Source: Candidatus Zixiibacteriota bacterium
Lineage (GTDB): Bacteria; Zixibacteria; MSB-5A5; GN15; FEB-12
DNA length: 13,698 bases
Reading direction: 5' to 3'
Assembly: GCA_003641405.1 (NCBI GenBank)
Contig: QNAF01000038.1
Location: forward strand, 1 to 13,698
The position numbers and the translations under genes were made by a program. The notes under the pieces are model-generated. The model did not search any database and was not told the origin of the DNA. It saw nothing but the letters and a program-made list of their open reading frames with translations. This document shows, piece after piece, positions 7,904 to 13,698 of this stretch; position 1 is the first letter of the stretch, and each line of letters opens with the position of its first letter.

Positions 7904-8658
7904 AAGCTGCCATCCTGACTGATGTTACCAAATGTATAGGTTGTCTTGAATGTGTGGCAGCATGCAAGAAAACGAACAAGCTCGACCGTGATTTCCCCCG
8001 TAGCTGGCATAAAAATGACGGGCTTTCGGCTCGCAACTGGACCTCAATTGTTGAAAAACCGGAACAGCACTATATTCGGAAACAGTGCCGACATTGTCTT
8101 GAACCTGCTTGTGTTTCGGTATGTCCGGTAGCGGCTTTATATAAGACCAAAGAAGGTCCGGTAGTATATGATCCTGACAAATGTATGGGTTGTCGTTACT
8201 GCATGGTTGCCTGTCCATACGGAATACCCCGCTACGATTGGGACAAACCGGCGGCTTATGTTCAGAAATGCCATATGTGCATTGACCTCATAAAACAGGG
8301 TAAACAACCTGCCTGCATAGAGGCTTGCCCTACCCAAGCGACAATTTTCGGTGACCGGGACCAGCTTATGGCTGAAGCGCATCGGCGAATCAAAGATGAA
8401 CCTGAAAAGTACATCAACAAAGTTTATGGTGAGTTTGAAGTCGGCGGAACATCAGTGCTATATGTTTCCGATATTGATCTTGAATTCCTGTCATATCCTC
8501 TGAAACCAGGGACTGAGCCGTTGCCAGACACTATGAAACCGGCAATGGAAGCAGTTCCGCCTGTTTTTGTAGGTATGGGTGCATTGATGGGTGGTGTCTA
8601 CTGGATTTGCAGGCGTCGGGAAAAGCTCCAGGGGGAAAAAGAAGGGAATAAGGAATAA
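7900..8658 (+). CDS. HybA/HmcB/DsrO-like ferredoxin subunit with four [4Fe-4S] motifs
   Basis: This 252-residue protein carries sixteen cysteines in four cluster motifs: C12-x2-C15-x2-C18-x3-C22; C63-x2-C66-x4-C71-x3-C75; C95-x2-C98-x2-C101-x3-C105; and C124-x2-C127-x11-C139-x3-C143. This is the standard pattern of the HybA/DmsB/NrfC electron-transfer family, the usual partner of NrfD-type membrane proteins, and the NrfD gene follows 3 nt later. A single C-terminal membrane segment (about 219-237) is followed by a basic tail (CRRREK). There is no Tat signal: the first cluster begins at residue 12, and the in-frame sequence upstream reaches a stop at 7858-7860 without a twin-arginine motif. 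HybA and DsrO usually have such a signal, so the side of the membrane on which this protein sits is open. The start overlaps the previous stop by 4 nt and has AAGGA upstream. Confidence 0.9.
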   Translation: MKAAILTDVTKCIGCLECVAACKKTNKLDRDFPRSWHKNDGLSARNWTSIVEKPEQHYIRKQCRHCLEPACVSVCPVAALYKTKEGPVVYDPDKCMGCRYCMVACPYGIPRYDWDKPAAYVQKCHMCIDLIKQGKQPACIEACPTQATIFGDRDQLMAEAHRRIKDEPEKYINKVYGEFEVGGTSVLYVSDIDLEFLSYPLKPGTEPLPDTMKPAMEAVPPVFVGMGALMGGVYWICRRREKLQGEKEGNKE

Positions 8659-8661
8659 GCG

Positions 8662-10527
8662 ATGGATAGGGCAAGGATTTTCAAATCGATTCTTTGGGCG
8701 ATTACCGGTCTGGGATCAGCGGCGCTGGCAACCAGGTTTTTGATTGGCCTGGGGGCGATCGCAAATATGAACGATGCCGTTCCCTGGGGACTCTGGAAAG
8801 GTTTCAATATCTTTCCGGGTATTGCACTAGCCGGTGGCGGGTTTGTAATGACGGCTATCATTTACATAATGGCACGTGAGGAATATCACAAATATGCCAA
8901 AATATCTGTGCTGCTGGCGTTTCTCGGCTATCTGACTGCGGCAACTGCCTTAGTCACGGAACTAGGTCTCCCCTGGCTGGTATGGCATCCCATAATCTTC
9001 TGGCAACATCACTCACCCCTGTTTGAAGTTTCTTGGTGCGTGATGCTGTACCTGACAGTACTCTTTTTGGAGTTTATACCTGTTCCACTCGAAGAAACCA
9101 GCCGCTTTGCCAAAATTCGGATATTCCTTACCAAATATAAAATCGTTCTGGTATTTCTGGGCATTATGATTTCAACGCTCCATCAATCTTCTCTGGGATC
9201 GATGTGGCTAATCACTCCGGAGAAATTGCATCCCCTGTGGTACACATCACTGTTACCGATTCTCTTTTTCCTATCTGCGGTAGCAATCGGTCCGATAATG
9301 CTGATATTAGCAATATTAGTAATCACCCGGATATATCGCCGAAGAACGGATAGCCAAACCCTTTCGAAGCTCGGGCTTCTCTCTGTATTCGGAGTCCTTG
9401 TCTACGGTCTGGTTCGTCTCATCGATATTGGGGTCAAAGGAAAGTTCGCTATGATTTTCGATGGGTCGTGGCAATCGACTTTCTTCTTAGTCGAAATATC
9501 TTTAATGGTTGTTATCCCGTTAGTCCTGATGGGCGTCCGCAGACTTCGTAACTCCTCCGGTAGTCTCTGGGTAGCGTCCCTTTCGGCAGTTATCGGACTG
9601 GGCTTCGATCGAGCCAATATCGCAGGGATAATGCTTTCTGTTGATGGTCCAATGTATACGCCGACCTTATTCGAGGTACTTGTCAGTTTGGCGATAATCA
9701 GTGCAGCGATCCTGGCGTTTCTTTTCGGTATAGAGCGCTTCAAAATCTGGGATACTAAATGGGAGGATCCACGTGAAAAACCGGAAAGCCATCCTGATTT
9801 CGACCGCTCCGCTGAAGTTTGGCTCGGGACACCTCGACTGGCTGGACGCTCGGTCTACTCGCTGATCTTTGTAGTTTCACTGGCGGTTGGTTTCGCCATT
9901 ATCCCTGGCAAGAGGATATACAGCGACGGCGTCCAGGAGGTCGTTTCGCAGAAAGCTTATGGGGGAGATACTCTTTGCATTGACGGCAACCGTGACAATT
10001 ATGGTGTGACCTTCGATCACAAGGCACATGTTGTTCGCAATAGTAACGATAGCTCATGCGTTCTGTGCCACCATATGAACCAACCCAACGACAAGCAAAG
10101 TGGATGCTATTCCTGCCACCGTGATATGTATCAAACTACCGATGCCTTCAGGCACGACTGGCATGCTGATCCGGCAAACGCCAATATCGGTTGTATGGAG
10201 TGTCATGCGATAGATCAGGAACGCCTGGCTACCACCGCCAAGGCATGCGATCAATGCCACAAGGATCTCATCCCGCCTGGTGCAACGATTACTATTGAAA
10301 AATACATGGCTCCTTCGTATACCGACGCCATGCACTTCCTGTGTATTGACTGTCATAGGCAGAAAGCCGAAGAATTAACCGACAAACCGGACCTGGCTCT
10401 CTGTACTACCTGCCATAGATGGAAACACCCGAATCACTTGCAAGATGAAGTTGCAGAAAAGTACAACCACCCGTATTTTAATCATGTAGTGCTTCCTCAA
10501 AAAGGCTCAAAGGAAAAAGGACATTGA
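8662..10527 (+). CDS. NrfD/HmcC/DsrP-like membrane protein fused to a hexaheme cytochrome c
   Basis: This 621-residue protein has two parts. Residues 1-415 form an NrfD/HybB-type quinone-interacting membrane protein with about ten or eleven helices, including the conserved stretch 'STLHQSSLGSMWLI' (171-184) followed by 'LHPLWYTSLLPI' (189-200), typical of HmcC, DsrP and HybB. After a last helix at about 397-414, residues 430-621 form a multiheme cytochrome c with six CxxCH sites: C466, C482, C511, C529, C561 and C581. Further His residues could be distal ligands (H453 and H456 in FDHKAH, H498, H501, H558, H589, H592, H603, H608). The fold is probably class III/c7-like. The domain would lie in the periplasm and replace the separate cytochrome (HmcA, DsrJ) of related complexes. 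The frame is continuous and the fusion is in one ORF. AAGGA precedes the ATG. The receiver gene follows after 10 nt. Confidence 0.9.
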   Translation: MDRARIFKSILWAITGLGSAALATRFLIGLGAIANMNDAVPWGLWKGFNIFPGIALAGGGFVMTAIIYIMAREEYHKYAKISVLLAFLGYLTAATALVTELGLPWLVWHPIIFWQHHSPLFEVSWCVMLYLTVLFLEFIPVPLEETSRFAKIRIFLTKYKIVLVFLGIMISTLHQSSLGSMWLITPEKLHPLWYTSLLPILFFLSAVAIGPIMLILAILVITRIYRRRTDSQTLSKLGLLSVFGVLVYGLVRLIDIGVKGKFAMIFDGSWQSTFFLVEISLMVVIPLVLMGVRRLRNSSGSLWVASLSAVIGLGFDRANIAGIMLSVDGPMYTPTLFEVLVSLAIISAAILAFLFGIERFKIWDTKWEDPREKPESHPDFDRSAEVWLGTPRLAGRSVYSLIFVVSLAVGFAIIPGKRIYSDGVQEVVSQKAYGGDTLCIDGNRDNYGVTFDHKAHVVRNSNDSSCVLCHHMNQPNDKQSGCYSCHRDMYQTTDAFRHDWHADPANANIGCMECHAIDQERLATTAKACDQCHKDLIPPGATITIEKYMAPSYTDAMHFLCIDCHRQKAEELTDKPDLALCTTCHRWKHPNHLQDEVAEKYNHPYFNHVVLPQKGSKEKGH

Positions 10528-10537
10528 TATTAGCATT

Positions 10538-10954
10538 ATGCGTAAAAAAGTACTAATAATTGATGATGAGCAGGACGTGATGACTTACCTGGTTGCGATT
10601 TTGGAGAGCAACAATTGCATCCCATATTCCGCAGACAGCGTTCAACGTGGCTTTCAGATGCTTGAGAAAGTAAAGCCCGACTTGATTTGTCTCGATATTA
10701 TGATGCCGAAAGAGTCCGGCATTTCAATGTACATACGACTAAAACAGGACCAAGCCCTTAAGAATATTCCAATTATGATTATCAGCGGCGTGGAACAAGC
10801 GGGAGAGTTCAATTTCCGTTCTTATGTCCCGGACAAATCGATTCCTGCACCTGTCTGTTTTATGGAGAAACCGATTGATGTAGAGAAGTATATTCAAACT
10901 ATAGAAAAACTTATGTCTTCCGGTACAGCATCGGAAAAGCAGGAAGACAAGTAA
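10538..10954 (+). CDS. Stand-alone response regulator receiver protein (first of three)
   Basis: This 138-residue protein is a single CheY-like receiver domain. It has the acidic pair D9-D10, phosphoacceptor D53 (CLDIMMP), S83 (IISG) and K111 (MEKP), so it should be phosphorylatable. After the domain there is only a short charged tail (about 127-138) and no DNA-binding or enzymatic output domain. The variable loop around 87-107 is a little longer than in CheY. The ribosome site is weak: the nearest GGA is more than 15 nt upstream, so translation may be coupled to the preceding gene, which ends 10 nt before. Its stop overlaps the start of the histidine kinase by 1 nt (TAATG), making that kinase its most likely phosphodonor. 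Confidence 0.92.
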   Translation: MRKKVLIIDDEQDVMTYLVAILESNNCIPYSADSVQRGFQMLEKVKPDLICLDIMMPKESGISMYIRLKQDQALKNIPIMIISGVEQAGEFNFRSYVPDKSIPAPVCFMEKPIDVEKYIQTIEKLMSSGTASEKQEDK

Positions 10955-12417
10955 TGCGCAAAGTCAGGTCAGACAAGTCAAGAAGACTCGTTGATATCGT
11001 TTACAGAACGCTATTTCAACAGGTGCCTTTTAATGTCGCGGTTATTGACCGGGATCATAATGTCGTTGATGCTAACGACAACTTTGCCCGGCGGTTCGGT
11101 GATTGGCGCGGCAAAAAGTGCTACAACCTGTATAAAAAGCTGCACCGACCCTGCGATGAATGCCCCTCCGCTCAAGTGTTCGAGGATGGGAATGTGGTCG
11201 TAGCCGACTCCGTCGGTATCGATCAGAACGGGAAAGAGACGCACTACGTGGGACACGTTGCACCTATTAGAATGGAGGAAGGCGGCCCTGTTGAATATGT
11301 TATGGAAATGACCAGGACTGTAACAGGGACCAGAAGTTGGCAACAGGAATACCAAATCCTGTTCGACCGGGTACCATGCTATATTACCGTTATCGATCGG
11401 GATTTCCGCATACTTCGTGCCAACGAAGCCTTCCGGCAAACCTTCGGCGATAAGCCAAACCAGCATTGCTACGAGGTATACAAACGTCGGAAATCGAAAT
11501 GCCCCAACTGCCCGGCGGCAAGAACGTTCAGAGACGGGCAAGTGCATCACTCCCAACAAGTGGGGACCAAGAAGAGCGGTGAAAAGGCTCACTACGTCCT
11601 ATCCACCTCTCCCTTAGCCCGAGGAGAAAAGGAGGTAGCACATATTATCGAGATTTCAACCGATATCACCGAAACCAAGAAACTGGAAAAAGAGATCGTC
11701 GCTGCCGAGAGATTGGCAGCAGTCGGTCAGACCGTGGCCGGATTAGCACACAGCATCAAGAATATTCTCATGGGGCTAGAAGGCGGTATGTATATTACCA
11801 GGAAAGCCTTGAAAAGGGATGATAAGGAAATGCTGGCTCAGGGTTGGGAAATGCTTGAACGCAATTTTGATAAAACCACATCCCTGGTCAAGGATTTCCT
11901 CAGCTTTTCTAAGGGACGTTTACCGGAACTCCAGATGGTTAACCCTAATGATCTGGTCCATGAAATTATTGGCTTGTATAAGGATATCGCCGAGAGCATC
12001 GGCGTGATTCTCACAGAGGATATTGATCCCAAAGTCAAAGAAGCGCCGCTGGACCCCAAGGGTATCCATACCTGTCTGACCAACCTGGTATCAAACGCAA
12101 TAGATGCTTGTCAAATGAGTGAGAAGAAGGATTGCCGCGTACGCATAAGCACAAAGGATACTAGAAGCACCCTTACTTTTACTGTAGTTGATGATGGTTG
12201 CGGAATCGATCACGACATCAAGAATCGAATATTCACCACGTTTTTCACAACTAAGGGCGGTAAAGGTACTGGCCTGGGTTTGCTGACGACAAGGAAGATC
12301 GTCCAGGAACATGGCGGGAAAATATCGGTTAGCTCAAAAAAGGGCGAAGGCACAAAATTCACGATGGCATTTCCGAGGAAGAGACTTCAGGCCTTGTTCA
12401 AAGACAATATTGCTTAG
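10954..12417 (+). CDS. Soluble histidine kinase with two cysteine-containing PAS domains
   Basis: This 487-residue kinase has no transmembrane segment and should sense a cytoplasmic signal. PAS 1 covers about 13-125 and PAS 2 about 130-242. Each has the same cysteine motif at the same place: C56-x10-C67-x2-C70-P and C172-x10-C183-x2-C186-P. The H-box is 'GLAHSIKNILMGLEGG' with H266, of the HPK4/NtrB-like kind. The ATPase follows: N-box 'NLVSNAIDA' (377-385), G1 'DDGCGID' (413-419), G2 'KGTGLGL' (437-443). All catalytic motifs look intact. The start overlaps the receiver stop by 1 nt, with AGGA about 9 nt upstream. The position after the redox complex suggests it monitors redox state or electron flow; the cysteines might bind metal, an Fe-S cluster, or form disulfides. 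That is inference. Confidence 0.92.
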   Translation: MRKVRSDKSRRLVDIVYRTLFQQVPFNVAVIDRDHNVVDANDNFARRFGDWRGKKCYNLYKKLHRPCDECPSAQVFEDGNVVVADSVGIDQNGKETHYVGHVAPIRMEEGGPVEYVMEMTRTVTGTRSWQQEYQILFDRVPCYITVIDRDFRILRANEAFRQTFGDKPNQHCYEVYKRRKSKCPNCPAARTFRDGQVHHSQQVGTKKSGEKAHYVLSTSPLARGEKEVAHIIEISTDITETKKLEKEIVAAERLAAVGQTVAGLAHSIKNILMGLEGGMYITRKALKRDDKEMLAQGWEMLERNFDKTTSLVKDFLSFSKGRLPELQMVNPNDLVHEIIGLYKDIAESIGVILTEDIDPKVKEAPLDPKGIHTCLTNLVSNAIDACQMSEKKDCRVRISTKDTRSTLTFTVVDDGCGIDHDIKNRIFTTFFTTKGGKGTGLGLLTTRKIVQEHGGKISVSSKKGEGTKFTMAFPRKRLQALFKDNIA

Positions 12418-12448
12418 GAATAAAGAACTGTAGGTAGAGGAGTAAATA

Positions 12449-12967
12449 ATGTCTGAACCGGATATTAAAACCATTCTGGTCGTTGATGACGAAGCAGACG
12501 TCAGGAATTACTTGTCAATGGCCTTAACCGATGCCGGGTTTAATGTGATCACTGCCAGCGATGGATTCGACGCGCTCAAACAGGTCAAAAAACATAACCC
12601 AGATCTGATTTCTTTGGACTTAGTCATGCCGAAGCGTTCAGGGATTAAGTTCTATAGAGATATGGTTAAGAACAAAGAGTGGGAAAAGATTCCCATAATA
12701 ATTGTCACTGGCCATGCGAGAGATGACTTAGGCAAGTCCGACCTCAAAGAGTTGACTATGTCCGGGCCGGGTATCTACCTCGAAAAACCGATCAAACCCA
12801 ACAACTACGTCGGGGCAATCAAACAACTCTTAGAGATGGATACAACAGAGGATGAACAAGAAGCGGCAGAACAGGTTGAGCTTCAAAACGAACTGAAGAA
12901 TATTATTGACGATGCTAATCCAGAGACTCTAAAAAAGCTACGGGAAATGATGAATAAGAAGAAATGA
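12449..12967 (+). CDS. Stand-alone response regulator with charged helical C-terminal tail (second of three)
   Basis: This 172-residue protein has a receiver domain at about 7-130 with D13-D14, phosphoacceptor D57 (SLDLVMP), T87 (IVTGH) and K113 (LEKP). A 40-residue extension follows: an acidic section (DTTEDEQEAAEQ, 131-142), then a predicted amphipathic helix pair ending in a lysine run (MMNKKK). The extension is too short for a known DNA-binding domain and I do not recognise it; it may be a partner-docking or dimerisation element. GAGGAG lies 7 nt before the ATG and the gene follows the kinase by 31 nt on the same strand, so it is probably in the same transcript. Confidence 0.92.
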   Translation: MSEPDIKTILVVDDEADVRNYLSMALTDAGFNVITASDGFDALKQVKKHNPDLISLDLVMPKRSGIKFYRDMVKNKEWEKIPIIIVTGHARDDLGKSDLKELTMSGPGIYLEKPIKPNNYVGAIKQLLEMDTTEDEQEAAEQVELQNELKNIIDDANPETLKKLREMMNKKK

Positions 12968-13040
12968 AGTCTCTGCATTAACCGTGAATATGATTACATA
13001 GAGCATTACAGATCGTTGGTCCGGACAGAAAGGACAATAT

Positions 13041-13403
13041 ATGGGTAAGAAAGTTCTAATAATCGATGATGAGGAGGATATCAGGAGTTTTCTGGTCGAG
13101 CTCTTCAAGGACAACGGCTTTGAAACAATGACCGCTTCTGACGGCGTTGAAGGTTTAGAGCTACTGAAAACCGAAAAACCTGACCTGATCACACTGGATC
13201 TGCAGATGCCAAATGACACCGGGACTGCCTTCTACCGGAAAATGCATCGAGATGAGCAATCCAATAAGATTCCGATCATTGTGATTAGTGGGGTTGCCGG
13301 CAAACATTTGGCCATTAAGAAGCCGTTTGCTATCTTCGATAAACCAATTGACGCTGCTGCCTTGTTGGAGACAGCCAAGAGCGCTGTTGGTCAAGACGGC
13401 TAA
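13041..13403 (+). CDS. Stand-alone response regulator receiver protein (third of three)
   Basis: This 120-residue protein is a minimal CheY-like receiver with D9-D10, phosphoacceptor D53 (TLDLQMP), S83 (VISG) and K101 (FDKP). No output domain is present. Its opening (MGKKVLIIDDEEDI) closely resembles the first receiver (MRKKVLIIDDEQDV), and both have Ser rather than Thr at the conserved position, so the two may be products of duplication. AAAGGA lies 7 nt before the ATG. It follows the second receiver after 73 nt with no clear terminator between, and it is the last gene before lepA. Confidence 0.92.
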   Translation: MGKKVLIIDDEEDIRSFLVELFKDNGFETMTASDGVEGLELLKTEKPDLITLDLQMPNDTGTAFYRKMHRDEQSNKIPIIVISGVAGKHLAIKKPFAIFDKPIDAAALLETAKSAVGQDG

Positions 13404-13505
13404 GTTGTAGTAGTATCGACGCTGACGCCTTTGAGCCGACGCTATCAAACGCAGGCACCTGACTGACAATTTGCGGAAATCGTCAGCCGGCGTCTGAGTC
13501 CTCTC

Positions 13506-13534
13506 TTGACAATCAAGACCTCAACAGCTAAACT
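13506..13534 (+). promoter_or_regulatory. Sigma70-type promoter for lepA
   Basis: A perfect TTGACA (13506-13511) is followed after exactly 17 nt by TAAACT (13529-13534). The predicted start site is near 13541, leaving a leader of about 50 nt before the lepA ATG. This suggests that lepA is transcribed on its own rather than only by read-through from the receiver genes. I saw no intrinsic terminator with a T-run between 13404 and 13505. Confidence 0.6.
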
Positions 13535-13592
13535 TGCCGCCCTGCATTCCCCTGATCAGTCTGCCGATAATGGGAGGATACGGAGTAATACG

Positions 13593-13698
13593 ATGAACCA
13601 TGGCCCAGCACATATTCGCAATTTCTCGATCATTGCCCACATTGATCATGGCAAATCGACCCTTGCTGACCGCCTTCTTGAACAGACCAGGACTCTCA
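13593..13698 (+). CDS. lepA: Elongation factor 4 (LepA), N-terminus only
   Basis: The first 35 codons are present and the rest lies beyond the right edge. The segment 'IRNFSIIAHIDHGKSTLADR' contains the GTPase P-loop (AHIDHGKST) in the form characteristic of LepA/EF4, the ribosome-associated translational GTPase that back-translocates or remodels stalled ribosomes. Other translational GTPases differ here: EF-Tu has GHVDHGK, and TypA/BipA has a similar P-loop but without 'STLADRLLE'. The ATG at 13593 is supported by CGGAG about 7 nt upstream. It is a housekeeping gene with its own promoter and marks the end of the redox/signalling unit. Confidence 0.95.
   Translation, partial: MNHGPAHIRNFSIIAHIDHGKSTLADRLLEQTRTL

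Noticed and set aside
5741..10527. Calling the complex DsrMKJOP or Hmc outright and using those gene symbols
   Set aside because: Gene order differs, the cytochrome is fused and has six hemes rather than DsrJ's three or HmcA's sixteen, and no dsrAB, dsrC or hydrogenase gene is visible in the window.
13418..13494. Imperfect inverted repeat GACGCTGACG / CGTCAGCCGGCGTC after the last receiver
   Set aside because: A 4-nt bulge, a loop of more than 50 nt and no following T-run make a terminator call unsupported.
1..13698. CRISPR array, tRNA, rRNA or defence system
   Set aside because: Reading through the window I saw no regularly spaced repeats, no tRNA-like cloverleaf and no defence-type genes.

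Overview
The window comes from an anaerobic-type, Gram-negative bacterium. The main clues are a TonB-dependent outer-membrane receptor, an exported protein of a kind I associate with the FCB superphylum (for example candidate phylum Zixibacteria and relatives), and a membrane redox complex of the Hmc/Dsr/Tmc type known best from sulfate reducers and other anaerobes. The taxonomic placement is an inference from protein style only; no rRNA or other marker is present except the first 35 codons of lepA.

Layout. (1) Positions 1-4381, minus strand: a two-gene unit of a TonB-dependent receptor with a carboxypeptidase-regulatory-like N-terminal domain, followed 21 nt later by a secreted protein that runs off the left edge. 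(2) Positions 4382-5740: about 1.36 kb without an intact gene. It holds the divergent promoter regions and two decayed, frameshifted tails of IS481/IS3-like integrase-core transposases. (3) Positions 5741-10527, plus strand: four tightly packed genes for a transmembrane electron-transfer complex. They are an HdrD/HmcF/DsrK-like cytoplasmic Fe-S protein, a NarI/DsrM-like cytochrome b, a HybA/HmcB/DsrO-like protein with four [4Fe-4S] motifs, and an NrfD/HmcC/DsrP-like quinone-interacting membrane protein fused at its C-terminus to a six-CxxCH multiheme cytochrome c. (4) Positions 10538-13403, same strand: a stand-alone receiver, a soluble histidine kinase with two cysteine-bearing PAS domains (start overlapping the receiver's stop by 1 nt), and two more stand-alone receivers. 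(5) Positions 13593-13698: the start of lepA (EF4) behind its own sigma70-type promoter.

How the parts could work together. By analogy with Hmc and Dsr complexes, electrons would pass between a periplasmic multiheme cytochrome, the membrane quinone pool or b hemes, and a cytoplasmic CCG-type Fe-S subunit. All the roles of a DsrMKJOP or HmcA-F complex are present, but the cytochrome is not a separate gene. The adjoining kinase has no membrane segment, and each PAS domain carries the same C-x10-C-x2-C motif, so it may sense cytoplasmic redox state or metal. It sits with three receivers that have no DNA-binding output. The most notable feature is therefore an electron-transfer complex with a built-in cytochrome, encoded with its own apparent phosphorelay. 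A good promoter (TTGGGT-N17-TATAAT with extended -10) and a perfect 9-bp inverted repeat lie in the leader of this operon.
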